From contig NC_071328.1 of the NCBI RefSeq assembly GCF_010183535.1, positions 4,960,001-5,024,000 on the forward strand: a stretch of DNA of 64,000 nt, written 5' to 3'. Shown here piece by piece: positions 46,986-56,648 of this stretch (position 1 is the first letter of the stretch; each line of letters starts with the position of its first letter). The notes under the pieces were generated by a model, which worked only from the letters and a program-made list of their open reading frames with translations, was not told the DNA's origin and did no database searches. The translations under genes were made by a program, and so were the position numbers. Source of the DNA: Caenorhabditis remanei. Taxonomy: Eukaryota; Nematoda; Chromadorea; Rhabditida; Rhabditidae.

Positions 46986-47011
46986 GTGTACCGACACTTC
47001 CCGGGTTCCGC
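46986..47011 (-). promoter_or_regulatory. Proximal sequence element of the U4 gene
   Basis: On the minus strand GCGGAACCCGGGAAGTGTCG begins 63 bases before the U4 start. The same element precedes the candidate RNA at 45033. Calling it the PSE is inference from position and from its recurrence. Confidence 0.65.
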
Positions 47012-47255
47012 GCGTCGTTATGCAATGTGTGGAAAGTAGGCGGAGCCAGACGAATATGGGAAGATCGGAGAGGAAGAGAGTTGGAAAGGGGTTTTTAGGC
47101 ACGCTGAATTCAAATATGATATTTTCAAAGTTCCTAGGATGAAAACAGATTTATTATCATCGTATTGCAACAATAAAAAGAACCGAAAAAACCAAACGTC
47201 ATGAATAAATAGAATAATAAAATAAAGTTTCTCAAAAATCTCAAAACTCAAAAAA

Positions 47256-48567
47256 TTAATAACCAGGTGGAGTTCTCGGTGGTGGACAATGATCACAAGA
47301 TCCCTTCTCTCCAGCGGATCCATCGGATCCTGGCTCTCCAGGTTGTCCTGGTTTACCGTATGGTCCCGGGTTTCCTTGATCTCCTGGTGCTCCCTTCTCT
47401 CCACCGGCTCCGTCTTTTCCACGTGGTCCTGGGGGTCCTGGAGGTCCTTGTGGTCCCATTTCTCCTTGACGTCCTGGTGGACCTGGTGGAGCTTCTCCGG
47501 CAAGAGTCTTTCCGTTTTCTCCAGTTTCTCCGGGACGACCTGGGTAGCCAGGTGGTCCTGGTGGTCCAGCGCTGAAATCAGAAATTTGTTTCTCTCGCCA
47601 TTTCCCTTTACAACTTACGGTCCTGGATTTCCTTTTGGTCCAGCCTTTCCTGGTGTTCCTGGCTCTCCACTCTCTCCTGGATATCCTCGGGCTCCCTTAT
47701 CTCCAGGTGCTCCTGTCTGTCCAGGTGGTCCAGGTGGACATTCACGAATGCATGCCTCCACTGCGTCAGATGGTCCCTCTTGGTACCCTCCATCTGCTGG
47801 CGCTTGTGGCTGCTCTCCATTCTTTCCATCGGTTCCCGGAGCTCCGTCTTTACCGTCATCACCGTCAACTCCGTCTGAAAATTTCAGATTATTGTTTTAG
47901 ATTTCTCCGTGATTAGAGTAACTCACTATCTCCTGGTGGTCCAGGTGGTCCACGTCGACACTCTGCATTTGGTGGAGCTCCTCCGCCAGCTGGTCCCGCC
48001 TCGGCATATTGTTGTCTTCTATTTCTGCTCGATCTATCTGGAATGTATTGTCCGAACAGCCATGTTCCTTTGACTTCTCGTTTCGTTCTGGCCACTAACT
48101 CTTCGTCTCTTCCACGACTTCTCGCCATTTCCATCGTTTCTGTCCACAAGTCACGGTTTCGTGCCTGAAATACGTTATAGGTGAATTTCAAGTGAGCAGT
48201 CAATCTTTTGAAACAACGCCTTTATCACCGGCTCCACTCCATCTAAACGTTCTGTCAGTGGTGGCGCAAGTGGGTGCGCTTTCGCTTTTGGTCCGAACGC
48301 TCACTGGTTCAATTCCCAGGGAGGCCAAATTCCTTTTTGCTTTTTTGCGCAATTCAAAAATCGGACAGAAAATAAAAAAAATCCACAAACCTGACAAAAA
48401 TGAGCATCATTCAGAAGATTCGAATGAATTCTCTGTATGGCTTGATACGCAATTGGCGTCAAGATGACAATTGCAAGAATACAAGAAGTAGAAAGAGCAA
48501 CAGCTGAAAATGCGTTACGACGGAATCTGGATACTTCCACGTCGTCTTCCTCGATTAACGACTTCAT
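47256..48567 (-). CDS. Cuticle collagen
   Basis: Exons 48567-48391, 48164-47927, 47874-47619 and 47571-47256 encode about 328 residues. Layout is that of nematode cuticle collagens: a cytoplasmic start, one membrane segment ([22 protein letters not shown]) near residues 20-41, then a non-helical region with a subtilisin-type site (VARTKRE, further basic RSSRNRR). Gly-X-Y blocks follow: a short [20 protein letters not shown] block, a break with paired cysteines ([14 protein letters not shown]), and long G-X-Y blocks before the C-terminal [13 protein letters not shown]. It would be secreted by the hypodermis, trimerised and cross-linked into cuticle. The paralogue within the large col family is not resolved. 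The first intron contains a tRNA-like element. Confidence 0.93.
48251..48348 (+). repeat. tRNA-like element in the collagen intron
   Basis: GTGGCGCAAGTGGGTGCGCT (A-box-like), then CACTGGTTCAATTCCCAG (B box), and T-runs (CCTTTTTGCTTTTTTG). It is antisense to the collagen and inside its first intron (48165-48390). Confidence 0.6.
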
Positions 48568-48935
48568 TCTCTCTATTTGAAATTGAAAGGAGACTAAGTT
48601 TTCGAATGAAATCTAATCCATTTTATACTCCGCCATATACCAGTTCTTTTTATCCGATATTCATCTCAATAGGAATTCCGAATTCATCGAGAGAAAGTGT
48701 CGAGCCGCTTCGTTGTTTCTTATCGACCAATTACATCTTTTTCCGTGTTGTCTCGAATTAAATAACTGGTCAGATGGAGAGAAGAATGAGGGAGGAACAG
48801 ATCAAATTAATGTATTTCTTTTCTTTCACACTTTTCACTAAACGCATAATTGGAATCTTCAGATATTAAAGTTTTATTAGTGTGTTTTGATTCAAAGTTT
48901 TTATTATTCGAGTTTTAAAAGAATGCAAAAAAAAG

Positions 48936-49010
48936 TTAAGACGCGCCCTGATTCGAACCCGTGACCTTTCGAACCAAAACAATCGCACACCCAGCTGCGC
49001 CACGAGTAAG
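48936..49010 (-). repeat. tRNA-like element, best-preserved copy
   Basis: On the minus strand: GTGGCGCAGCTGGGTGTGCG, then GTTTTGGTTCGAAAGGTCA, CGGGTTCGAATCAGGG and a T8 run. A and B boxes are excellent, but the acceptor stem does not pair and the T-stem is mismatched, so it is not called a functional tRNA. Confidence 0.6.
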
Positions 49011-49172
49011 AGTAAGTAAATGTGGGTAGAGGTTGTCATAAACTCGCAACTTTCCTAGTTTTGGTGAACGACGACCTACAGTAGGCTCCTGAAATCCATA
49101 GAAAAAGGCATTTTATCCATTTTTAAAATAGATATAAAATGCAGATTTATCAAGTAGGAGACTGGAGTATTA

Positions 49173-49630
49173 TCACATAATTTCATCGTGTTTCTCATCT
49201 TTCTCATCCTTCTCCTCTTTCTTCTCGGCTGGCTTCTGGACATCACTTTCGCATTTCTGAAAAATGCGCTCTATTCTCAATGTTATCAATAGAGCGCACT
49301 TACCATGTTCTTCGGCGGCGCCGGCAATTTGATTCCTCCTTTCATCTCATCTTCCTTAATACTTTCAGGTGCCATTTCAGCCATTTTGGCGTCCTGAACA
49401 ATTGGTTTCGGTGGACTTGGAGCCTTTGGAGGCGGAGCCACAGGTTCTTCTGGTTGAGGTTTCACTTCAGTATCCACTGGAGGAGGTTTGACTGAACTCG
49501 GCGGTGGAGGAGCCATTTTTGATTGATTCTGTTTATGAGCAGATGTCTTTGCCGCCTTTTTCTTCTTTCCACCACATCCAGTGAGGAGAAAAACAAGAAT
49601 TGAGGATTGAAGTAGAATGAAGAGTATCAT
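49173..49630 (-). CDS. Small proline/lysine-rich secreted or membrane-anchored protein
   Basis: Exons 49630-49304 and 49256-49173 encode 136 residues. A hydrophobic start (MILFILLQSSILVFLLTG) is followed at once by CGGKKKKAAK, then a proline-rich low-complexity stretch (MAPPPPSSVKPPPVDTEVKP and PEEPVAPPPKAPSPPKP), and an acidic/lysine tail (KKEEKDEKDEKHDEIM). The ATG is 13 bases after an acceptor (TCTCTTCCAG), so a trans-spliced leader is likely. No folded domain is visible and function is unknown. Small nematode-specific proteins of this build exist, but I cannot name the family with certainty. The intron is only 47 bases and is almost entirely a hairpin of GTGCGCTCTATTG and CAATAGAGCGCAT type. 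Confidence 0.72.
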
Positions 49631-49659
49631 TATTAACTTCTTTCTGGAAGAGAAATGAT

Positions 49660-49735
49660 GGCCGTGTTCTTACAAACGCGCTCTACCGAAATTATTCCAG
49701 TTTCGGTAGAGCGCGGATGTAAAAACCCTCTTTTT
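49660..49735. repeat. Short MITE derivative
   Basis: TTACAAACGCGCTCTACCGA and TCGGTAGAGCGCGGATGTAA are facing arms with only about 14 bases between: the ends of the MITE family without its interior. Confidence 0.7.
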
Positions 49736-50058
49736 ATCTTCTATTCTTGAGGATTTTTGTTTACAGTTTTAGCGCAAACTGAAATGTACCTCGCCCCATT
49801 GCAATCCCTCAGTTTCCGCAATAGAGCGAAGTTACACACTCCCAATTCTTACCTATCAGTTAGTGCGATGAAGATTTGGACGAATGATTTCGAGAAATGG
49901 TGAATTTCTCGGAGATTTGAACTTCCCGGTTTTGTTTGATTTCACGTAGGATTTATGTGGATAAATGTGGCGTGGCGTGGCAAACGCGCTCTATTGATAA
50001 CTGTTCAACCAACGTGGAAAGTGGAGAGAAGCTTTCAATTTACCAGTTTTACGTTTTA

Positions 50059-50197
50059 TTAGCACGACACGTGTCTTACAACCACGCTCTACCGAAACCG
50101 AAGAAAATTGTATGCGAAATTGAGAGACTCAGAGAAAAAGAGACATTTTTCAAGAGCATTTCGGTGGAGCGCAGTTGTAAGAACTGTACCGAACTAA
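50059..50197. repeat. MITE copy
   Basis: Starts TTAGCACGACACGTGTCTTA and ends TAAGAACTGTACCGAACTAA. The interior has GAAAATTGTATGCGAAATTG and AGAAAAAGAGACATTTTTCA. Confidence 0.85.
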
Positions 50198-50301
50198 TAG
50201 AGAATAAAAAGTTATTTTTCAGACAAAGCACATTCATTAGCAAAAGCAATTAAAATCTATATATATAAATTAAAATTTTCGCATAAATTTCCTACTGAAA
50301 T

Positions 50302-51791
50302 TCAATCCGAAACAGTGATCCAATCCGACCAGAAATCCTCTTTCATTCGCGTCACAAATGTCATCTGAAACCAAATTGAACAGAATTCTCTAAAGAGACA
50401 CCCAGACATACCAAATTCGGTGTCCGATCCTTCATAAATTGCTTCAATCTCGCCTCATTGTGCAGTGGAGTGTACTTGAATTGCACCAACACCGCGAATG
50501 CTTTACAATCGAGCTGGAATGGAAATAATTACCGGAATTGAATAATATTTCACGGATGACTGATTAGGGAAACGCGCTCTACCGAAATGTGACGTGGAAT
50601 TTCGGTAGAGCGGGTTTGCAAAGATGAGAGCGAAGTTTTCAGATTTGCATCAAAATCGAAAATAATCGCAATTTTCCGCCAAACTATTCAATTTTCCAAA
50701 TTTTCAAGGGAAAAGTTTGAAAACTTCCCTATTTTTGTTATGGCAATCTATTAGTTCGACACAGTTCTTACAACTGCTATCGAAACCGAAGAAAATTGTG
50801 TGTGAAATTGAGCGATTCAGAGAAAAAGAGACAGTTTCAAGAGAATTTCGGTGGAGCGCAGTTGTAAGAACTGTGCCGAGCTAATATTAGTTCTGCACAG
50901 TTCTTACAACTGCACTCCACCGAAATTCTCTTGAAACTGTTTCTTTTTCTCTGAATCGCTCAATTTCGCACACAATTTTCTTCGGTTTCGGTAGAGCGCG
51001 GTTGTAAGAAACGTGCCATGCTAATACTGAGAATCTAGAAAAAACCCACCCACGACGGTTCGTTGACATCGAAAAAGTACTTGTTTGAATTCAGAAGTGA
51101 AGCCAACGCCTCCAACATTGCCTCTGTCCGAATGGTCACTTCTTTTCCAGCCGATTTCCCGGATAGACCGTATCCACGTACTCGACGTCGCGTCTATACA
51201 GAATTTCCCTTATTTTCAGAATTCCCTATCTGTAATCTAGAGCTCACTCTTTTCTGCATTTGTGGAACTATCCAATTCCTCCAAAAATACAATTGAATCA
51301 GACTGAAATCCTCGATAATTTTCCGATCGTCACGAAGCCACGAGAAGTCTTGTCCACGTGAATAGGCCAACATCCAGGTCAATTCGTCGAGAAGAGCACT
51401 CAACGCCAACGCTTGAGCACGTTCTTTTGGAGTTAGACCTGAATCCAGAGACTGAAAACAGAAAAATATCAGAGGAATTCACAGAAATCTTTTCTCTTTA
51501 CTTTTCCATATTTTGCTAATAAAAAATCGAGTCCTTCCATAACATTTTTGAAAAAGAAACCATCTGAAGCAATCAATGGATACAAATGTTCACGTGGAAG
51601 AACATTATAGAGAGAGCATTGAACTGTCTGTAACAATCAAGTACTCACATCATTTGAATTCTTTGTCAACCTACATCATATGGAATAGATTTGCTTCGAA
51701 GAACAGTTTCTAAGAATAGACAAGATGGAGCATAATAGGGAACTGTCACAGTTCTGGGAAGAGTAGTCAGCAAAGCGGTCTTCCGATGCAT
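50302..51791 (-). CDS. Fax/CDR/metaxin-like GST-fold protein
   Basis: Exons 51791-51675, 51627-51502, 51451-51248, 51193-51050, 50513-50412 and 50364-50302 join in phase to about 251 residues. VTVPYYAPSCLFLETVLRSKSIPYD is a thioredoxin-like GST N-terminal segment. The C-terminal part (EAMLEALASLLNSNKYFFDVNEPSWLDCKAF, YTPLHNEARLKQFMKDRTPNL, MTRMKEDFWSDW-like end) follows the failed-axon-connections/CDR family, which is related to metaxin. Members are GST-fold proteins without clear enzymatic activity. The proposed ATG coincides with an acceptor (GTCATTCAG), but the frame stays open for 20 more codons upstream, into DNA that is duplicated beside rpl-7. The true 5' end is therefore uncertain and may be damaged. 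Two back-to-back MITEs sit in the intron 50514-51049. Confidence 0.75.
50751..51024. repeat. Two MITEs back to back in opposite orientation
   Basis: Copy one, 50751-50884, ends GTAAGAACTGTGCCGAGCTAA. Copy two, 50887-51024, starts TTAGTTCTGCACAGTTCTTA and runs in reverse orientation. Together they form a palindrome of about 270 bp, because the interior of one (GATTCAGAGAAAAAGAGACA) is the complement of the other. Confidence 0.9.
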
Positions 51792-51907
51792 CTGAATGAC
51801 TGGGGCTTCATGAAAGACGAGATGAGTCAAGAAGTTGAGACGATCATGTTTCAGGATTATTTATGCATATATTAAAACGAAGTCAAGCAATAACGATTTA
51901 TCCGGAA
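51787..51907. repeat. Duplicated rpl-7 3' flank, distal copy
   Basis: About 120 bases from TGCATCTGAATGAC to AACGATTTATCCGGAA, roughly 85-90% identical to 52361-52479, in direct orientation. It overlaps the likely 5' end of the Fax-like gene. Confidence 0.85.
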
Positions 51908-52360
51908 AAACAGTAAAACGATAAGTTCCACTTCAATTCTTATAAAAAATCTAACATTTTAGAAACAGTTTACATCCGGTAGATCTAAAAAAGTCAAAGC
52001 TCAGAATTTTTGACTGTAAAGTCGATTTCGAGCATATTTTCAGTCATAGAGGTGGCAGTTTTTTTTAAAATTACAAGTATCACTTGAATACATACAGTTC
52101 CGGCCAGAGTGATATGCCTTTGGCCTTTTGCCGGAGGTGGGGGACGCTAGTCGAAATAAGACTTTTGAAATCATTCTTATACTTCATCGGTAGACACAGT
52201 GCGGGTGAGGATCAGGCGTATCGAAATGTTAGTATAGATCTCGCAGTTGGAAAGCATGATCCTGCAGTCAGAGATCTGTTTTTCAACAGGGAGAACTTTC
52301 GTTCTTCCTTTTAGAGTTGGACCTAAGTCTAGGAATGAAATCTTAAAAATGGGTCTTACA
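51908..52360. other. Spacer between the two copies of the rpl-7 3' flank
   Basis: No gene is supported. Short hydrophobic/basic reading frames on either strand lack splice support. Confidence 0.4.
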
Positions 52361-52479
52361 ATACATCTGAATGACTCGCGCTTCATGAAATGCGAGATGA
52401 GTCGAGTTGAGACGATCACGTTTCATGATTATTTATGCACATATTAAAACAACGTCAAACAATAACGATTTATCCGGAA
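52361..52479. repeat. Duplicated rpl-7 3' flank, proximal copy
   Basis: Lies 24 bases beyond the rpl-7 stop codon and ends ATACATCTGAATGAC at its left. In rpl-7 orientation it would contain the 3' UTR and its polyadenylation region (TGCATAAATAATC). Confidence 0.8.
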
Positions 52480-52502
52480 GGAAGGTATGAACAACGAACA
52501 AG

Positions 52503-53680
52503 TTAGACCATTCTTCGGAGAAGGTTGTTGAGTTGATCTTCTCTGTTTCCGAAGTCTCCTCCCTCAACAAAGTGGTTGGTCTTCTTGGTCCATCCACCGG
52601 TTGGGTTGTTGAGCTTGAATGGCCACAAGAAGTTGGTAGCCTCCTTGAAGTGTGGTCCGACGGTGGCGATCTCGTGAGCCAAATCTTCGAGACAGATGAT
52701 GTTGTACTTTCCTGAAAAATGTGCGATTTAAAAACGAAAGTGATACAAGTAATTCTTACCGAGGCTCTGCTCAACGATGGTGTTGTCGGTGATTGGGACA
52801 CGGTTTCCGTCAACCTTGGCGTATCCACGCTTGTAGAGAAGATCGTGGATGGTCTTGTTGTTTGGGTATCCCCAAGCAACGTATGGCTCGATGATGCGGA
52901 GAAGTGGAAGAGTAGCCTTGTTCAACTTGACGAAGACTCCATTGTTGATCTGACGAAGACGGAGGATCTGGAGAGCCTGAAAACCAAAACATTAGTAAAA
53001 TTTAACTTTAAACTGATAGTTTACCTTTCTTGGCTTTGGATGGAGTTGGTTGATACCGCGAATTCTGACCACGAAGGCGACCTTGTGCTCAGCTGGGACG
53101 TAGAAGTCGCCCTTGGCCTCAGCCTCGCGCTTGAGTCTGAGTCCTTCCTTCTGAGCGTTTCTGTACTCTTGAACGTACTTCTCAGCACGCTTGAAGTACT
53201 GGGTCTTCTTCTCCTTGTTCTTCTGCAAATGAACCGTTTAAATTTGAAAACACGTTTAAATTACTTCGATAACTTTTAAGGCCTAAAATAGATTGTCATC
53301 GTGTTATTGAGACACATTCTGATTTGAATACGCCTCACCCAAAAACAAGATAATTTTTATAGCTCAGTTTTGACGGCTGGCTTGGATAATAATGGATCCT
53401 AAAACCAGTGCTTTTGAAGAGCAATCTAATTTTAAAATATAAACCACTTACAGCAGCAGTGACGACCTTGTGCTGGGCAGCCTTGGTGCGAGCATCGGCT
53501 CTCTGCTTTCTGCGCTTAAGCACAGTCTCTGGGACTTGTGGAACTTTCTTGCTGAAAGAAAAATGTTCAGTTTCCTGTGTCTGTCGGGAATGGGCTCAAT
53601 GGAGAAGAAAAATATACAGATTCATGGAATCAACACGTATTTTTCGACATTGAGGGTAAAATTACTTACGTTGGAGCCAT
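52503..53680 (-). CDS. rpl-7: 60S ribosomal protein L7 (uL30)
   Basis: Exons 53680-53670, 53551-53452, 53222-53025, 52976-52760 and 52711-52503 encode 244 residues, the exact size expected. The basic N-terminal tail ([20 protein letters not shown]) precedes the uL30 fold: [60 protein letters not shown] and [17 protein letters not shown]. The chain ends [22 protein letters not shown]. The ATG exon is only 11 bases, followed by GTAAGT. The second intron (53223-53451) houses an H/ACA snoRNA. The gene is divergent from rab-11.1, with a GC-rich shared upstream region. Confidence 0.97.
53291..53427 (-). ncRNA. Intronic H/ACA box snoRNA in rpl-7
   Basis: Minus-strand RNA with two hairpins. Hairpin 1 has base stem GCTC/GAGC and upper stems CTGGTTT/AAGCCAG and GGAT/ATCC, separated by a bulged pocket. 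It is followed by an H box, ATAAAA. Hairpin 2 has base ATCTTGT/ACACGAT (one mismatch) and upper stem TGAGGCGTATTC/GAATGTGTCTCA with loop AAATCA. It ends GATGACAATC, with ACA three bases from the 3' end. Length is about 137 bases. Such RNAs guide pseudouridylation and are usually spliced out of ribosomal-protein introns. The target site was not worked out. Confidence 0.78.
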
Positions 53681-54735
53681 GGCAGGCGATTGATACCCTG
53701 AAAATCAATATATTGATATGTTCGAAAGATATAATGAGCAGAAACAACGGAGCAACGATTTAAATTTCAGAGTATTAAATTCAAAGGAAATTTCGAGCAA
53801 AGTTTTCGGGTAATCGATAGAAATTATTCATACAACGGATTAAAAAAAAATTATTCTAAATTTTTCGCTGAAAAAAATTGAGAAATTTGGTGAAAAAAGC
53901 TCTGAAATCTCTTAAAAATTCGTTAGGCCAAAAGAAAAAATAGAAAATTGTTATGCCGAGGAGCGCCGCTGCCGAGGGGTACGGTACCTTTGTCGTTGCG
54001 AGACCCACAAAGTCACGCGCCGCGGCTGGCGACGCGTGCCCTCGGACCGACGTGGCTGCGCCGGTGCGCCTGACCTGTTTTACGCTCAACTTTACGGTTT
54101 TCCCACGCATTTCACGAAAGAAAAAGCATACTCACAATGTTCCCGACGGTTCTGTTCATCGTTCTGTTCAATTTTTTGTCCGATTTTTTCATTATAAACG
54201 TTAATAAATCGATTTTTGTTGTAAAACTTTTGTTAGACTATTTCGAAATCGTGTCGGCAAACAAAGTTCCTTCGCTCAACTCGCCCCTTTTTCGGTCTGA
54301 TAAGCCTCAAATACTCTTTCACAACGCTTTTTCCATCCACTTCTGGCTGACTAACGGACAAATTTTATGTAAAACCTAAGTTAAAATATTTCTTTATTGA
54401 TGTTTTGTTCATGTTCTCGCTATCTTTCGCAAGCGATTTTCTCAATTTTATTCCCTTTCTCGATAGATTGAATCAGGTAGAGATCCAGCTGTAGCCAATC
54501 GGGCAGGCGAAGAACCGGTTTCGGTTTTTTCTCATTCCCGTTTTTCTCTCGGTCGGGAACAGAACATAAAATTTTCAATCGCATCGTCAGACACAACAAC
54601 CTCTCGTTCCTCCAATATCGATTTGAGAATCAAAACATTTGTTTTTTGGTGAATCATGTGATCAATGTCCTTTCTTCGTCTATATAAATAGCTTCTTATC
54701 TAAACTTTCTCATCTTTGACAGTTTTTCAGAGAAG
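53681..54735. promoter_or_regulatory. Shared upstream region of rpl-7 and rab-11.1
   Basis: AT-rich flanks surround a GC-rich core at 53954-54075 (GAGCGCCGCTGCCGAGGGG, TCGTTGCGAGACCCAC, GCGCCGCGGCTGGCGACGCG). TATATAAATAG lies at 54682-54692. A trans-splice acceptor (CAGTTTTTCAG) lies at 54730, five bases before the rab-11.1 ATG. Bidirectional promoter function is inferred from the divergent genes. Confidence 0.5.
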
Positions 54736-55511
<776 letters not shown>

Positions 55512-56648
55512 ATCACATTGTGTTTTTCATGATAACGTGTGTATTTGTCGTAATGCCTTGTCTTTTTGTACTGTCTTCATCTTTCAACCCATTCGTGTCT
55601 ACTACCTGTTCTCACTGTGATTTCAGATGTTCTCCGTTTGGGTTTTTTGATGTGTGGCAATTGTAACTTTCATTCAGAATTGTTTTAATCGCCTCCCTCT
55701 CCCCCTCATATACATTCGCCCCAAATTTTTTACGCCCTTTTTCTTTTTCAGAAGATTGTGATCTGAGTTGAGTGGTGCTGCTTTCTTATAAATTACCCGA
55801 CTCAAGTAAGCTGCACACTTCAGCGCTGTTTTTACTCTTTCTTTTTTTAATTCAATATAATTCTGGCCCAATGTGTATATTCCTAAAATATTGGTTACTT
55901 GTAATGTGTCTTTTGTACATCCAAATCATGGTCAATCAGACCGAATTCGAGAGCCTCGAAAAAGCAACGAAGAAGTGCACATTGTTCCTAATCGATTTTA
56001 TTTATTTTGCAATTTTCAAATAGTCATTTTCGATGAATGAATGAAGTAAACACTAAAACCATGTAATTTATGTTACAGACAGACATTTTGAAGAATCCCA
56101 ATGCCTTTACCAGGAGTGGTTATGTTCAAACTTGATTTTTTACGGCGAAAGATTGTTTTTCGCGAATGTCCGCATTTTCGCGTCGAGACCCGCTACAGTA
56201 TGCCGCGAATACTGCGGCCCAATTCAGTGCGTTTTTGCGTAGTTTCCCAGACATCGTACGTTATTTTTGTGCGTATTTAATTTAAATTTTTGAGAAAATT
56301 TTCATTGAATTAACTCAGTCATGGCAATGGTACCATGTTAAATCAAAAATTAGCTCACATTCTCTGAAAATAACGTGATGACTAAACGTCTTTTGTGAAA
56401 CAGAAAATGCCTCGTTTGCTTGCCGGGGTCCTCCGTCTATCCATTGGTCTCTGCGACACACCCTCCACCTCGGCACACATTCTATCACCGCTCACTCTAG
56501 TCGTCTGGTGCCTCCATTCAAATAATACTCTCTAACCATTGAGTGTATGCTGGCGTGCGCGCGTTGCGGACTCAAATCTATTTTTTTGAATAATTCTCGT
56601 CTATTTTTACCAAGAAAACAAATCTAAAATTATCATGTTTCCTTTCAG
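55512..56648. other. rab-11.1 3' UTR and upstream region of the AT-hook gene
   Basis: T-rich 3' UTR, then the GC-richer GCGTCGAGACCCGCTACAGT near 56178. A likely core promoter region follows at about 56400-56570. The segment ends in CCTTTCAG directly before the next ATG. Confidence 0.5.

Noticed and set aside
47289..47900. 203-residue W/S/L-rich plus-strand frame
   Set aside because: Antisense shadow of the collagen Gly-X-Y repeats.
48936..49010. Functional tRNA call on the minus strand
   Set aside because: Good A and B boxes but the acceptor stem does not pair and the T-stem is mismatched; kept as a tRNA-like element.
52177..52419. Pseudogene copy of the Fax-like first exon
   Set aside because: Only the 120-base duplicated flank aligns; the following sequence diverges and hits a stop at once.
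53552..53669. Second snoRNA in rpl-7 intron 1
   Set aside because: A CTGA is present, but no acceptable C box or terminal stem.
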